From Beroe ovata (taxonomy: Eukaryota > Ctenophora > Nuda > Beroida > Beroidae): a stretch of 64,000 nucleotides of DNA. The notes beneath the pieces are model-generated. The model saw only the letters and a program-made list of their open reading frames with translations, ran no database searches and was not told where the DNA came from. A program made the position numbers and the translations under genes. Below are positions 48,064 to 58,487 of this stretch, one piece after another; positions within the stretch are counted from its first letter, which is position 1, and each line of letters opens with the position of its first letter. The stretch lies in assembly GCA_946803715.1 (NCBI GenBank), contig CAMPET010000147.1, positions 77,348 through 141,347 of the forward strand. Direction: 5' to 3'.

Positions 48064-50103
48064 TTAATCAGAGTCTTCATTTAAGCTGCTCTGACGCTGT
48101 CGGTTTCTCTGTCGCCTCAGATTTTCTTGTTTTGGCGATGCTTTGATCTCGAGGATGACTTCATTTGTATTATCCTCAGAGGAAACATCCCCATCATTTT
48201 CCTCATCACTCTCACTGTTTTCACTGTCAAGATCATCCACAGAATTGGGGGAATTGTATTTGTTGCTGGGTTTCATGTCTCTTGGAGGAAGGATTGGCGT
48301 CCGAAGTCCTGGTGTTCTTTGGTTTGTCTCTGGTGTGGCCTCTACTGGTGACACCTCTCGGTGTGTTGGCTGGGTTCTGACAGGATGTCCCCCTGCCCGC
48401 ACAGGATAGAGGTCCAAGTCCTTGAACTCCTGACTCTCCTCAGTGAGGACTGACCTAGGGGGTGGGGCAGGGGGTGTAGCCCGGGTGAAGGTGCCGCCTC
48501 TGCTTATAGCTGGAGAGCTGAATCCTGAGTGATTGCGATGTTGGACAGTAACCACTGGTCGCATACCTGCAGTTGACATGGAATGTGATCTACTAGCAGG
48601 CATATCCTCACTCCTGAATCCACCTATCATGGAATGCGGTCTGCTCAAAGGAACTGCCCCCACCAAACTTGTTCGACTTGGAACTCTGCTGGGTACACCA
48701 AAACTAGCTCGACTAATCGGTCTGCTTGGTACAAACTCGCCAAGATGTGTGTTGGAAAGGACCAGTGGACTATTAAGTGTACCTCTCTGTCGATGTCCAT
48801 CTGAATGAGACATTGAACCACGGTACGGTACCATAGTGTTCCGTTTCTCCAACTCCACGCAGTATTTCGAGTTTGTAACTGCACAGAAAACCCAGAAAAT
48901 GAACGCAAAAAGGAGGAATATCAGCGAAACACAAACACATGTTACTGCAAGCATGAGCTCAAATATAAACCTCATCTCCCCTTCACACAAGTCCACCGCA
49001 TCTGCAGAAACTGAACTTTTCACTGTGATTTCGAAAGCAATGTCCTCAACGCAATTACATGTCAGAACATTATCTCCAATTTTACTGCTAGAACAAAAGA
49101 GCAGGTCATTCTGGGGCGAAATAGCTCTTGCCATGAGTCCAGTGAGTATGACTTGGAATATTGTTGCTGCAAGAGCTGGGATGCAGGTCAATGTTACTGA
49201 AACTGCTGCTGTGGGAGTACGAATTCGACAGAAAATGGCTACAACAATTCCTGACAGAGTCACAAAACCACCACTCCAGTACGGTTTGAAGAACACATTG
49301 ATATCATACACCCAGTGAAATTCCATCATGATTCCTACTGTTATCAACATAATTCCTAGTAATAGGAGAAATATTGCAACAAATAGGAAGGGTAGAGTGC
49401 GAGTTAGGGGGAGTGTCTTTCTGTAGCTCTTCATTGGTGAGTTGGGTGTCTGGGTTGAGACTGTGGCAACAGAGGGATGATAAGAATCAAGGGTTTGACC
49501 AGCTGTTTCGTGTGTCCGATTGTTTTGTTGCGACTCCCTTAGCAAGTGCAGGCTTAGCCTGTTCGGAGGATTGATGTCGCTTTTATCTGGCTGCCGATAA
49601 AGTCCACTTGTATTCACAACGTCCGCCGATGCTTCACCTGTTTCTGTTACAGACACAGGCTTACTTTGAGCAGATGTTGGTGAAGCTTCTTTGGTTTTTG
49701 CTGGTCTCTCTGTTTTGGTGCTGCTCTCTCTTGTGTCTAATGGTGGTGGAGGTGTTGATGGAAGTTCAGGTATATTACCAAGGAGTCGGAGTGACCCTGC
49801 TCTTATAGCAGAAATACGATCACCAGGTAATAGTCTGTCTCCTGGTAGTAACCTTGTGTCACTGGAGAAGTGTTGCGGAGTATGATACTCAACTCGAGAC
49901 CCCCCTCTTGAGTTTTTTGAGGTTGGGGATGGGGAAGGAGGAGGAGGGAGGTTGTAAACTGGTCTGGGACGGAGTTTTTGGGGTCTAGCTGGTGTCGACT
50001 GAGAACGTCGTAATCCACCAGCTTTCTTTGTAGCAGAAAGAAGTCCTACGACTGGGATCAAGTCGCTGTTGTGGGTTGAATGACTTGCATTTTGATCCTG
50101 CAT
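48064..50103 (-). CDS. Four-transmembrane protein with long disordered termini
   Basis: A single exon encodes 679 residues. Residues 1-230 are Pro/Ser-rich and predicted disordered, with a directly repeated RLLPGD (84-95). Four helices follow: about 237-260, 275-293, 301-322 and 379-408. The loop between TM3 and TM4 carries four cysteines (about 337, 349, 351, 373), including CNC, so it is probably disulfide-bonded outside the cell. The C-terminal 260 residues contain SRPISRASFGVPSR-type Arg/Ser repeats, several Pro-rich segments and a strongly acidic stretch near the end. The topology resembles CD20/MS4A-like and tetraspan scaffolds rather than true tetraspanins (no CCG motif), but I cannot name a family. 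Cytosolic tails of this kind often bind SH3/WW or 14-3-3 proteins; that is inference. Confidence 0.85.
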   Translation of the reverse strand: MQDQNASHSTHNSDLIPVVGLLSATKKAGGLRRSQSTPARPQKLRPRPVYNLPPPPSPSPTSKNSRGGSRVEYHTPQHFSSDTRLLPGDRLLPGDRISAIRAGSLRLLGNIPELPSTPPPPLDTRESSTKTERPAKTKEASPTSAQSKPVSVTETGEASADVVNTSGLYRQPDKSDINPPNRLSLHLLRESQQNNRTHETAGQTLDSYHPSVATVSTQTPNSPMKSYRKTLPLTRTLPFLFVAIFLLLLGIMLITVGIMMEFHWVYDINVFFKPYWSGGFVTLSGIVVAIFCRIRTPTAAVSVTLTCIPALAATIFQVILTGLMARAISPQNDLLFCSSSKIGDNVLTCNCVEDIAFEITVKSSVSADAVDLCEGEMRFIFELMLAVTCVCVSLIFLLFAFIFWVFCAVTNSKYCVELEKRNTMVPYRGSMSHSDGHRQRGTLNSPLVLSNTHLGEFVPSRPISRASFGVPSRVPSRTSLVGAVPLSRPHSMIGGFRSEDMPASRSHSMSTAGMRPVVTVQHRNHSGFSSPAISRGGTFTRATPPAPPPRSVLTEESQEFKDLDLYPVRAGGHPVRTQPTHREVSPVEATPETNQRTPGLRTPILPPRDMKPSNKYNSPNSVDDLDSENSESDEENDGDVSSEDNTNEVILEIKASPKQENLRRQRNRQRQSSLNEDSD

Positions 50104-51442
50104 GTCGTATATTAAAACAAGTGCAACAAAACGTGCGTCCGTATATTTTAGTACACGAAAATCAGAGTTGTACTGTAACTTGAGGCAGCGAGAATTACTC
50201 CAATTGCCTCAACAGAGAAAGAGAGCGTGTATAAATTCAGTAGAGGTTAACTAAAGTACTGACTACAAACTAGAATTATCATCAACATGACGCACAAACA
50301 TACGCACACATGAACTATATAGTGTCGTATGTAGAGATGCTGCAGCACTCTAAAACTTCAACACTCCTAACTACGATAGCGCCGTGAGAAATTCGTGTGA
50401 AAACATTCGTGCGATCGGACGCGTTGAAAAGTTGTAACTAAAGCTGGTTGTGAAAAGTGCCCTCTCCTCCATTGCCTCTCGAAATTGTGGCACAAAACGT
50501 GGACGGACATTTGATTATAGTCGATGTGGGAGCCCTATCCTGTCAAATAGTCATGGAGCAGAGAATAAAATAAAATTTCTCCACGGATTATATAAGGCTT
50601 CTCTGATAGCTGATTTTAGACTACGTAATGATATGTACAATATTATGGTTTTATGCTCGCACACAGCATTGCACAAATCACTCATCCAAATCCGATTTTC
50701 AGGCACTCTCGAAAATAAACGATTTCAACAGAATTCTGAACTGAGAAACCAATGAACAAGACGATGTTTTGGAATCAACAACGATGATCTCTACTGAAGT
50801 TGTCATAATATGAACCTTGCTCATATTGGACGATAAAATCGATGATAAATAATATGAAACCCTCCTGTTAACACCCCGTTTTTCTCTTAGAACTGCACGA
50901 ATTCTCACATGATGAGTCTGAAGCCCCGGAAGCAGTAAACGTTCCCGTCTCTTCGAGCTCCTTCATAATACCATGTTATGGGACAATATATAATTGCTAT
51001 AGACTTGTGTAAAACAAAAACAGTCCTGTTGAAGGGAGGAGGACGTTATAAGTTTGACGTTATACTATACGTAGGTTGTTCATTATATGATATAGGTAAC
51101 CAGTGTTTAAAACTAGGTGTTATTATATACGGTATTATACCTTATATAACATGGGGATATCATATACTCATATATGAGGCGCGGTACCTTTAGTAACGAA
51201 AAAGCTTCATGGACATCATGCATGGAAGATATGATTATAAAAAAACCTAACAAAATACCTCTGATAATATGATCAGGTAACAAGTGAAGTAATCTATAGT
51301 TGAAGATTCATGAACTTATTAACATGGGTATCAACACAAGGTCACAAGGCTCACTTATGATTTTCAGTTAAAAGCTCAGTATGATATAACTGGTATAAAT
51401 AGTGAATGTCAATGCGTTATAATATGTTGATATTTACTTCAG
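50104..51442. other. Intergenic upstream of the four-TM gene
   Basis: AT-rich. Contains several short open frames with no support. A TTTTTCTCTTAG acceptor-like site near 50891 opens a short acidic frame, but its phase does not fit the next candidate exon. Confidence 0.4.
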
Positions 51443-51571
51443 GCTGTCACCGAAGAAGCATCAAGGGGGAGTTTTAACTGCAGGCGTGGAACTCATGCTT
51501 GATAAGGACGTAGGAGAGACTGTGGCAGGGTCTATATTGTGTGCTTCTGCCTCACGAGATCATATTCGAAG
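51443..51571 (+). CDS. Candidate internal exon of an unidentified plus-strand gene
   Basis: A 129-nt segment flanked by TTTACTTCAG and GTGAGTAT is open in only one frame (two bases carried in, two carried out). It encodes a segment including KKHQGGVLTAGVELMLDKD and GETVAGSILCASASRDHIR. Composition and splice sites look like a real exon, but I recognise no family and found no confident neighbouring exon to splice it to. Confidence 0.4.
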
Positions 51572-53399
51572 GTGAGTATCACAAGTTACGGCAAGTTATG
51601 GTAATGATACGATACTTCATGAAATTCTATGATGGTTCATGACTTGGTATGCAACATGAACTATATGTTGCTGAGTGAGCACTGAGCTGTGCGGTTATGC
51701 GGTTCATGGCAAGAATTATCTGGTTGAGAGAGATGGCACTGTCTAAGAACGTGAGAGGAAGGTATACAATATTATGACTCTCGTGAAGGAGTTTGCGATA
51801 ATCCGTGAGCTCGAAATCAGCTGTGAATGTATGGAATGCCTATCAGTAGCCGAATATAGTGCACCAACAACGAGATATAAAATCCTTCCTTGATAATGCA
51901 GATAATGCACCACATTGTAGCTTTGTAGAGAATATTGTTTTTGATGTATATTATTGTATCTTCGTCTCAATCTCTATTAGAAAGAATCACACTGATTCAC
52001 AACCAAAACGCAATCAAATCTTGTCTAGAAAGCTAGAAGCAATATAACTCAACAGGACGTCTTCTAGGTATTGAACTACCAAGCTTTCATATGCTTTAAT
52101 ATGAAGCTTCATAGAGGTATCCTAAACCACTGTATGATTATTATGCATGACTACTGACTACACACAGAAATGTATGATATACCTAGAGGCATAGCGAAAT
52201 ACTTCATAAAATATTGAACTGTCAAATATAGCGTGAAATTAGAGAATATTACATGCTCACTGACTGCTAGTGGTGATTGCTGGTATTGGAAATGATGTTA
52301 AACATCACGGTTCATACTACTTCATACACCCATACATTGCTAAAAACTCTGAGATGAAGAATTCAATACCAAAGTATTGATTTGTACTTAAGGTATTTAT
52401 TAAGTTATGATTCCTATCAAATTATGATTCCTAACAAGTCATGATTCCTAAGAAACTGACAATATCTGATAAAGGAAGGATCAAGGAACTAAGTACAATA
52501 TAACCCATGTTTTCTCGTAAGATAGTATAAATGACTCCTGCACTCCTTGCCTGAGTAATGTTTTAAAACTCGGGGTATGAGAATGAACTCCTTGACATTT
52601 CCACAGGTAATGACGTGAACTGAGGCTTCCTATTCTGGTGGCAGTGCCCTGTATGAGTATGGGTTCTAGGAATTTTCCTATTCCGTTTAAAAGTTTGTAA
52701 AATGTTGTCCAGTCGGCGAAAGTTGGTCGGCTTTTTGTCAAAAAGTCACACTGCAGACACTAACAGACGCGCCAGAGTTTGAATGTTAGAAGGATAAACT
52801 CAAATTCTGCCACCTACTGGAAAAATTCAAACGAAATAATATCACTCAGTCTCAGCACTGAAAAAGATAACGAAACGTGGAATATTTTTGACGGAAATGC
52901 ATAGTACAACGAAATTTTAACGACAACTCCCTTCGGTACAAGAGTCCTGGTGTTTTTGTGCAGATTCCCCACACACACATGAGTGTGACACATCAACCGA
53001 ACATCATGACATAGGGTTGTAGTGCTCTTATTCGTGACGATGACATAATGCCGTGTGCAGTGGAGTGATATCCTACAAAAATTGACAATATGGAGGAGGA
53101 TAAGATCCATGAAGATTTCAGCGTGTAAAAACTTCTGTGTTATGGCGTCTTGCGATGTCTGAAAACACAATTCAATGGTGTATGTAAAATGAAGACTTTC
53201 GTAGTGCAGAGCCAAGCCCTTTCTCAAAATTGCTATTTTTATCTGCTTGTAAAGACTCAAGTTTGACATGTTGTGGCGTTATGAAAGACAGCGTTTTGTG
53301 CGGTTTAGTTGTGAAAATAACTGAATCAATGCTTACAAGAACCGAACAAGCTAGATACTGGACTCTCTACCGAACTACAACTTTTGACAATTATTACAG
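51572..53399. other. No resolved gene
   Basis: AT-rich. Minus-strand open frames of 151 codons (52814-53269) and 86 codons (52481-52741) are the longest here but show no recognisable motif. They may be chance or fragments. Confidence 0.35.
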
Positions 53400-53671
53400 C
53401 TGAATGAAGCGGCTGGTAAAGCAGTTAGAATATTGAGTTGGTATGTAGCTTTGTCTCAACCCTTTATAGGAGGATTATAATGTACAAACCAGAATGTATT
53501 ACGCCCAACCATTACACCGGAATGCTGGAATATAATGTGCCAATCGAAGAACAACGAATTCATAGTCTAGACAGAGTTAACAATCAGTATTCACTGTGGA
53601 ATATACCCATTCTTGGTGATGGTACATATAGCAAGGATGAAGGATCGGACATCAGTGACGGTTCCAGGTGA
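53400..53671 (+). CDS. Candidate 3' exons of an unidentified plus-strand gene
   Basis: Exon 53400-53440 (after TTATTACAG, before GTATGT) joins in phase to 53470-53671 (after CCTTTATAG). The joined frame reads LNEAAGKAVRILSW, then RIIMYKPECITPNHYTGML and a hydrophilic end with YSKDEGSDISDGSR before TGA. A GT within the last codons (AG|GTGA) could instead splice onward. This may belong to the same gene as 51443-51571. No family recognised. Confidence 0.35.
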
Positions 53672-54865
53672 ATGATGGAGCTTGATATGTGGCTCTTTTA
53701 TGTTGAAATGCAGTGAAAATTAGAATACCTGTGTCCCAGAGAGTTTTTGAAGAATAATTTGGTGTCTGTGTATCGCTGAATTAAACCTAGGTTGGGAATT
53801 CTTACAGAATAAGTTTTTTGGTATCAATAGGAACTTGTATTCAATATTTATATTCGCGAGACAGTAATAAATACAAGTTAAGTATCAAACGTATATAATC
53901 GATACAAAGGAAATAGGACCTATTGACTCATTTACAAACGTTTATGATGTACTGTAATGAATGGGTTATGTACCAACTTGTGTGTGTGTGCTTCCTAACC
54001 ATATACTCTGCAGTTGTATATAGTGGACAATTACGTTCATTTTACTTAAAACTTTAAAACGGTTTTGATCAGCGGTTCGGCTGAAAGCTTTTAGCACTTA
54101 AATGAAAAGTTCGATTTGAGAACTGTAACGCTGACTTGAAATTATATTGCATAAAAGTTCTTTAGCTGGCGAGAATATCCAGAGGTTTTAACAGAAACTT
54201 TTGATCGATAGTGATTTGTGCTTTTGATAAATTGATTACTGATAAGGTAAATTCTGGGCATTACTTTCGATCAATATGAATGTACAATATCTTCATCATC
54301 CAGTAAACTGTTTCCAAATCATGCGAATTGATTTAGATTGCAGACGCTTAAGTAGAGTCACAGAGGACAGTGCATCGATAAGTCGGTCCATAATTCCATG
54401 ACATATGTAGTTTCCCGTTCATAGATTGATTATACCGTGGCTCTTCACTGAAATAATTGGATTGTTAGGTTTCTAGTGTTATCTAGTAGAAGTATAGTTT
54501 TAAGGTAACAAATCAAGAATGATGGTTTTACCTGCAGCATTCATTCATCCCCTTCACTTGTCATATCCAATTCTCCTTTATACTTCAGCCATGTTCAATG
54601 TTCATTGTCCAAGAAGTTCCATAGAGACGATATCATATTTTGTGACGACCATTTTCAGAATTTCTTTTCGATTCCGCAATCGATAGCGTTTATTAATTTT
54701 GTTCTTTGATTTTTGATAATTCGAAAATTGGTGCGCGCTTCCTACCGAGTATTCTGATACATATTTTCGCAATGATTGTGAACTGTGAGCTGTATGTTTG
54801 TGTGTGACAAGTGACAACGACAGACAATACACGACTCAGTAATTTACAACCCTTGTCATACTCAC
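53672..54865. other. Spacer, possibly with undetected 3' exon of the TSP1/EGF gene
   Basis: AT-rich. The TSP1/EGF gene leaves a phase-1 donor at 54866, so at least one more exon may lie here or the donor may be read through to a stop at about 54693. I could not identify the terminal exon. Confidence 0.4.
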
Positions 54866-57498
54866 CCGGTACCGTCCCCCCTCCCCCGCCATGATCACAC
54901 TCCTGTGAGGGTGTGGAGCACGCCCCCACCTCCACACCCTCTCCCTCATCACAAATCACACCCTCATTGACAGAGGGTGTGCAAATCCTTGTCCTCGTTC
55001 GAGATCCATCGCATGAGCAGGTACCCCATTCACTCCACTCGCTCCACTCACCGTCAACTGAGAGTTATGGGGAGTTTTGCTGAATTAACACTTCGGAACA
55101 CGCATCCGTCTTTTTGAAGGAGCAATTAAGGTTTTCAGCATACCTGAACATGTTTTGCCGTCCCCGGTCAACCCTTCATTGCATTGACATGAAAAGCTAC
55201 CGTATGTGTTGATACATTCAGCATTGACTGGATCGCAGTCGCTCCAGCCATAGTAACATTCATCAAAATCTGCGAGGGAGGACTCGGGAACAGTTTTGAT
55301 CGAGTTGTTGGTCAGATAAAGCTACTATGAAATTCAGTTCAAGGTTGTCCTATCCAAAGAGCAATCGGAATAGCCATTTAAAAGTCGCTTGCCGAGTTTA
55401 TTCTTATCTAAAAACGTGTGAAGGAATTATGATCATGGCTGCTCACCTTCACAAGACTGCCCATCTCCTGTGAAGCCTGTATTACATTGACAGAAGTAGC
55501 TTCCTGGAGCACTAATGCACAGTGCGTTAGGATCACAATCATGCAGACCATAGGCACACATATCGTACTCTGAAGTATAAGAAAATGTATGATCAGGTAC
55601 GTCCTGTCATTCACTATAAAGTATTGTACCAAATATCCAGCTGGATCATTGATAATCACTTATTCTCAAACTTATTTCACCTAAACAAGTTGTCCCATCA
55701 CCCGTGAACCCATCATAGCACTGACAAGTGTAACCGACTAGAGTGTTGATGCAAACTGCATTAGGGTCACATTCACTCAATCCGTATAGACACTCGTCGA
55801 TATCTGTTGAGAATTATTGCTTATTTGTTTCAACAAAGGATGATTTGACATTGGACCATCATTTTCCAGAAAAAGAATTGGTCATCTATAATACCTTTGT
55901 GTGAGTCAAGAGAGATCATCAAGGGTTCGACTCACCAGTGCATCCTTCTGCAAGACACTCTTCAACTCTCCTCACATCACAGCCATCCTGAGTCTCACAA
56001 AAACACTCCTCCTCTAGACACATGCACTCTGCACCACCATTCAGAGGAGGGATGCACTGTCTAGTCCGGGTTCGGGTTCCTGTCACGCTGCAGTCTGGCG
56101 GAGCATCACATCCACTGTCAACCCATTCACTCCAATAACCGTCAACTGAGAAGAACAATTTATCAAGTGACAAATGAGTGTTTGATTCACTGCTGTGTTC
56201 AAGTTGACTTAGATAAAGATTGGAATACCATCTTAATCAATTGTTACCGAAGCCATGAACATTGAACAAGAGAGGACAGACCAGACACAAAATGAACAAA
56301 ACCAAAGCCATGAACAAGAGGGGACAGACCAGACACAAAATGAACAAATATAAATCGACTTTACCTCGGCATCCCTCTGTCTCACACTGTTCGGTTGTTG
56401 TTGCACTGATCCCGTCCACATCTGGCTGACATGACTCTGTGAGGAGGCACGCTCTGTCCCTTGTCCTTGTCCCGCCCCCGCATGTGACAGTGCACACTGT
56501 CCATTCGTCCCACTCACCCCACCCCACCTCCTCTTCTGTACACGGTTTCAATGAGGAGCATGGATATCGTGGTCTTAGATACTTGTGGAATGTGGTTATT
56601 GCAACAAAATTAAGCTCAATTCCAAAAGGTTCCTATACGAGATGAATTTCATCGGGCCACCAACCGGATGTGTGACATGCATCGACATTGCAACCCTCCT
56701 CCCAAACTCCCTCCACACCAGTTGCTATGACGATCCCTGACAAATCAGTCATATCCTCCGCAAGACAAGGTTCTGGTGGGTTGCCGGGGAAACAATCCCG
56801 TGACTTTGTCCGGGTCCCTCCTCCACACGAGGCAGAACATTCGGTCCAGGAACCCCACTCTAGCCAGATACTAGAATCTGGGAAGATAATCTGAATCTAT
56901 TCATCGGAAATTTTTGGTAAAATTTCGATCTTACACAGCTAAGGAACAGCTCTAGATGCATGCATGTGACGTGTGTCAGTACTGACATTGGCTATGTATC
57001 AAGTAGAAAAATTTGACTCACATTCAGTCCCCGACACAAGATTCTTCTTGATATTACATTGAGTTCCATCATCAAGTACGAGTGGGTCTTCAGTCTCTAT
57101 CAGAGCTGTCCCACAATATTCATCAAGGTACATTGTGTTTCTAGCACAGGTCTCACCAACCTTCTTCCACTTTTTCTTTGAAGAATATTCATTGCAGTAC
57201 CCTAGGATTTTTGGAGTGAAATTAGCAAGATTTTGGAGATGGCACTTGGTCTTGCTCCACTCAAATCTTTGTAATGTTCTTTTCAATGGATGGGTAAGTA
57301 ATCAATTATCAATAACCTACCATTGTAGACACATATATCTGCGACATAGCTCCATAGCTCGGCACAGGTAGCACACTCTGGCACATCTCTGAAACTGATG
57401 GCTTGAACATCCTCCAAACAGGAAAGCTCAGGCGCGCTTACCAAGAAGGGTGAGGTTGTGATGAACAGGGTGATCATCTTTCTGATGATTTGGGACAT
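54866..57498 (-). CDS. Secreted modular protein: Cys-rich domain, TSP1 x3, EGF x3, TSP1 (3' end unresolved)
   Basis: Nine exons: 57321-57498, 57022-57201, 56665-56877, 56365-56535, 55936-56145, 55681-55803, 55447-55569, 55144-55269 and 54866-55057. Every intron is phase 1. At least 505 residues are encoded. Residues 1-22 are a signal peptide. An unrecognised domain with about ten Cys follows (23-119). TSP1 modules are at about 120-190 ([17 protein letters not shown]), 191-247 ([18 protein letters not shown]) and 248-317 ([10 protein letters not shown], then TRTRTRQC). Three EGF modules follow at about 318-441: [30 protein letters not shown] and [14 protein letters not shown], the first being clearly calcium-binding in type. 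A last TSP1-like module ends near 505. Extracellular matrix or adhesion function is expected. The donor at the low-coordinate end implies a missing terminal exon. Confidence 0.85.
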
Positions 57499-58487
57499 CT
57501 AGAGGGAGCTGATGAGGACTGCAGTAGATGATACCTACAGTTAATCAAGTAACAGGATTTGTAAATTAATTCAAATTTTGACGAGCAGGCGAACAGAAAA
57601 GGAGCCTAACAGCTGGATATGTAAAAGTGGTGTAACAGTCCTGCGACTTTCGATGATTTAAATGATGCTCCGCAAACTTCATCTTCTTCTCAACGTGAAA
57701 TAATGTCAACATCAACTCCAGATCATTATGACCTTTGTGCTTACTCATGACATATACCAGCAGCGGCAATGATCATTTAACGATGAAAAAAAGATGATGA
57801 CTATTGACTTGTTGAATGTCTCTTGGCTTATGCAGAATTTATCAATGTCCTTGAATTCACGTCTGAAACATTCATCACTATCCTTTGGTCCGAGTCCGGG
57901 GTAAACAAGGTATTGAACAGATTGGTTTATGTTATCTCTTTTTCATAATCAATAAACCCAAGAAAAGTTATTAAACATGTATAATACACTTTACACATAA
58001 AAACACAGTCTTTAGTTATATTAGGTTGCTTCACGACTAGCTTCTGTATTTAAGTAATTATTTCTAGTCCTAGTATAAAATGGTCAACAGAAAATTATTT
58101 TTCACAAAGTTAATGTGAGTTATCAAGCAGCAATCTCAATTATATAAATCGACGTTTGGCCCAAATAAGGGCCAAAATAAATATTTACAACTTCATCGAT
58201 GAAAGTTCCTCTTTTTCAATTAATAAAGTCTTTATACCGCGAAGCTCTACATTAAACCGAAGTTTGAACCAAACCGCATGTTTTTTATCACCAGATGAGA
58301 TACCGTCTTCATAATTTGATCATTGAACTCTCACAAAGATAAATTATCCCATCAAAGCTTTAGTCCGATCCCACTCAAACAGGCTTCACCTCAATCTTTG
58401 TTTTGATGCACGCCAGTGCACGCGTAACCATGACACCAATGGTAACACTGCTACACTAAAGTTGCCATGGCAGGGACACTGGTATGT
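57499..58487. other. Intergenic between twinfilin 3' end and TSP1/EGF 5' end
   Basis: AT-rich; no gene seen. An X-box-like GTTGCCATGGCAGG lies at 58461-58474, close to the twinfilin stop. Confidence 0.5.

Noticed and set aside
51443-51571. Saccharopine dehydrogenase-like oxidoreductase
   Set aside because: Only the GGV(L/F)T(A/P)G similarity supports it; the rest does not match.
52814-53269. 151-codon minus-strand open frame
   Set aside because: No recognisable domain, and internal splice-like signals without partners; kept only as a note.
54602-54959. Read-through of the last TSP1-like exon as the true C-terminus
   Set aside because: A strong GTGAGT donor sits at the module edge in the same phase 1 as all other exons, so splicing is more likely, although the next exon was not found.
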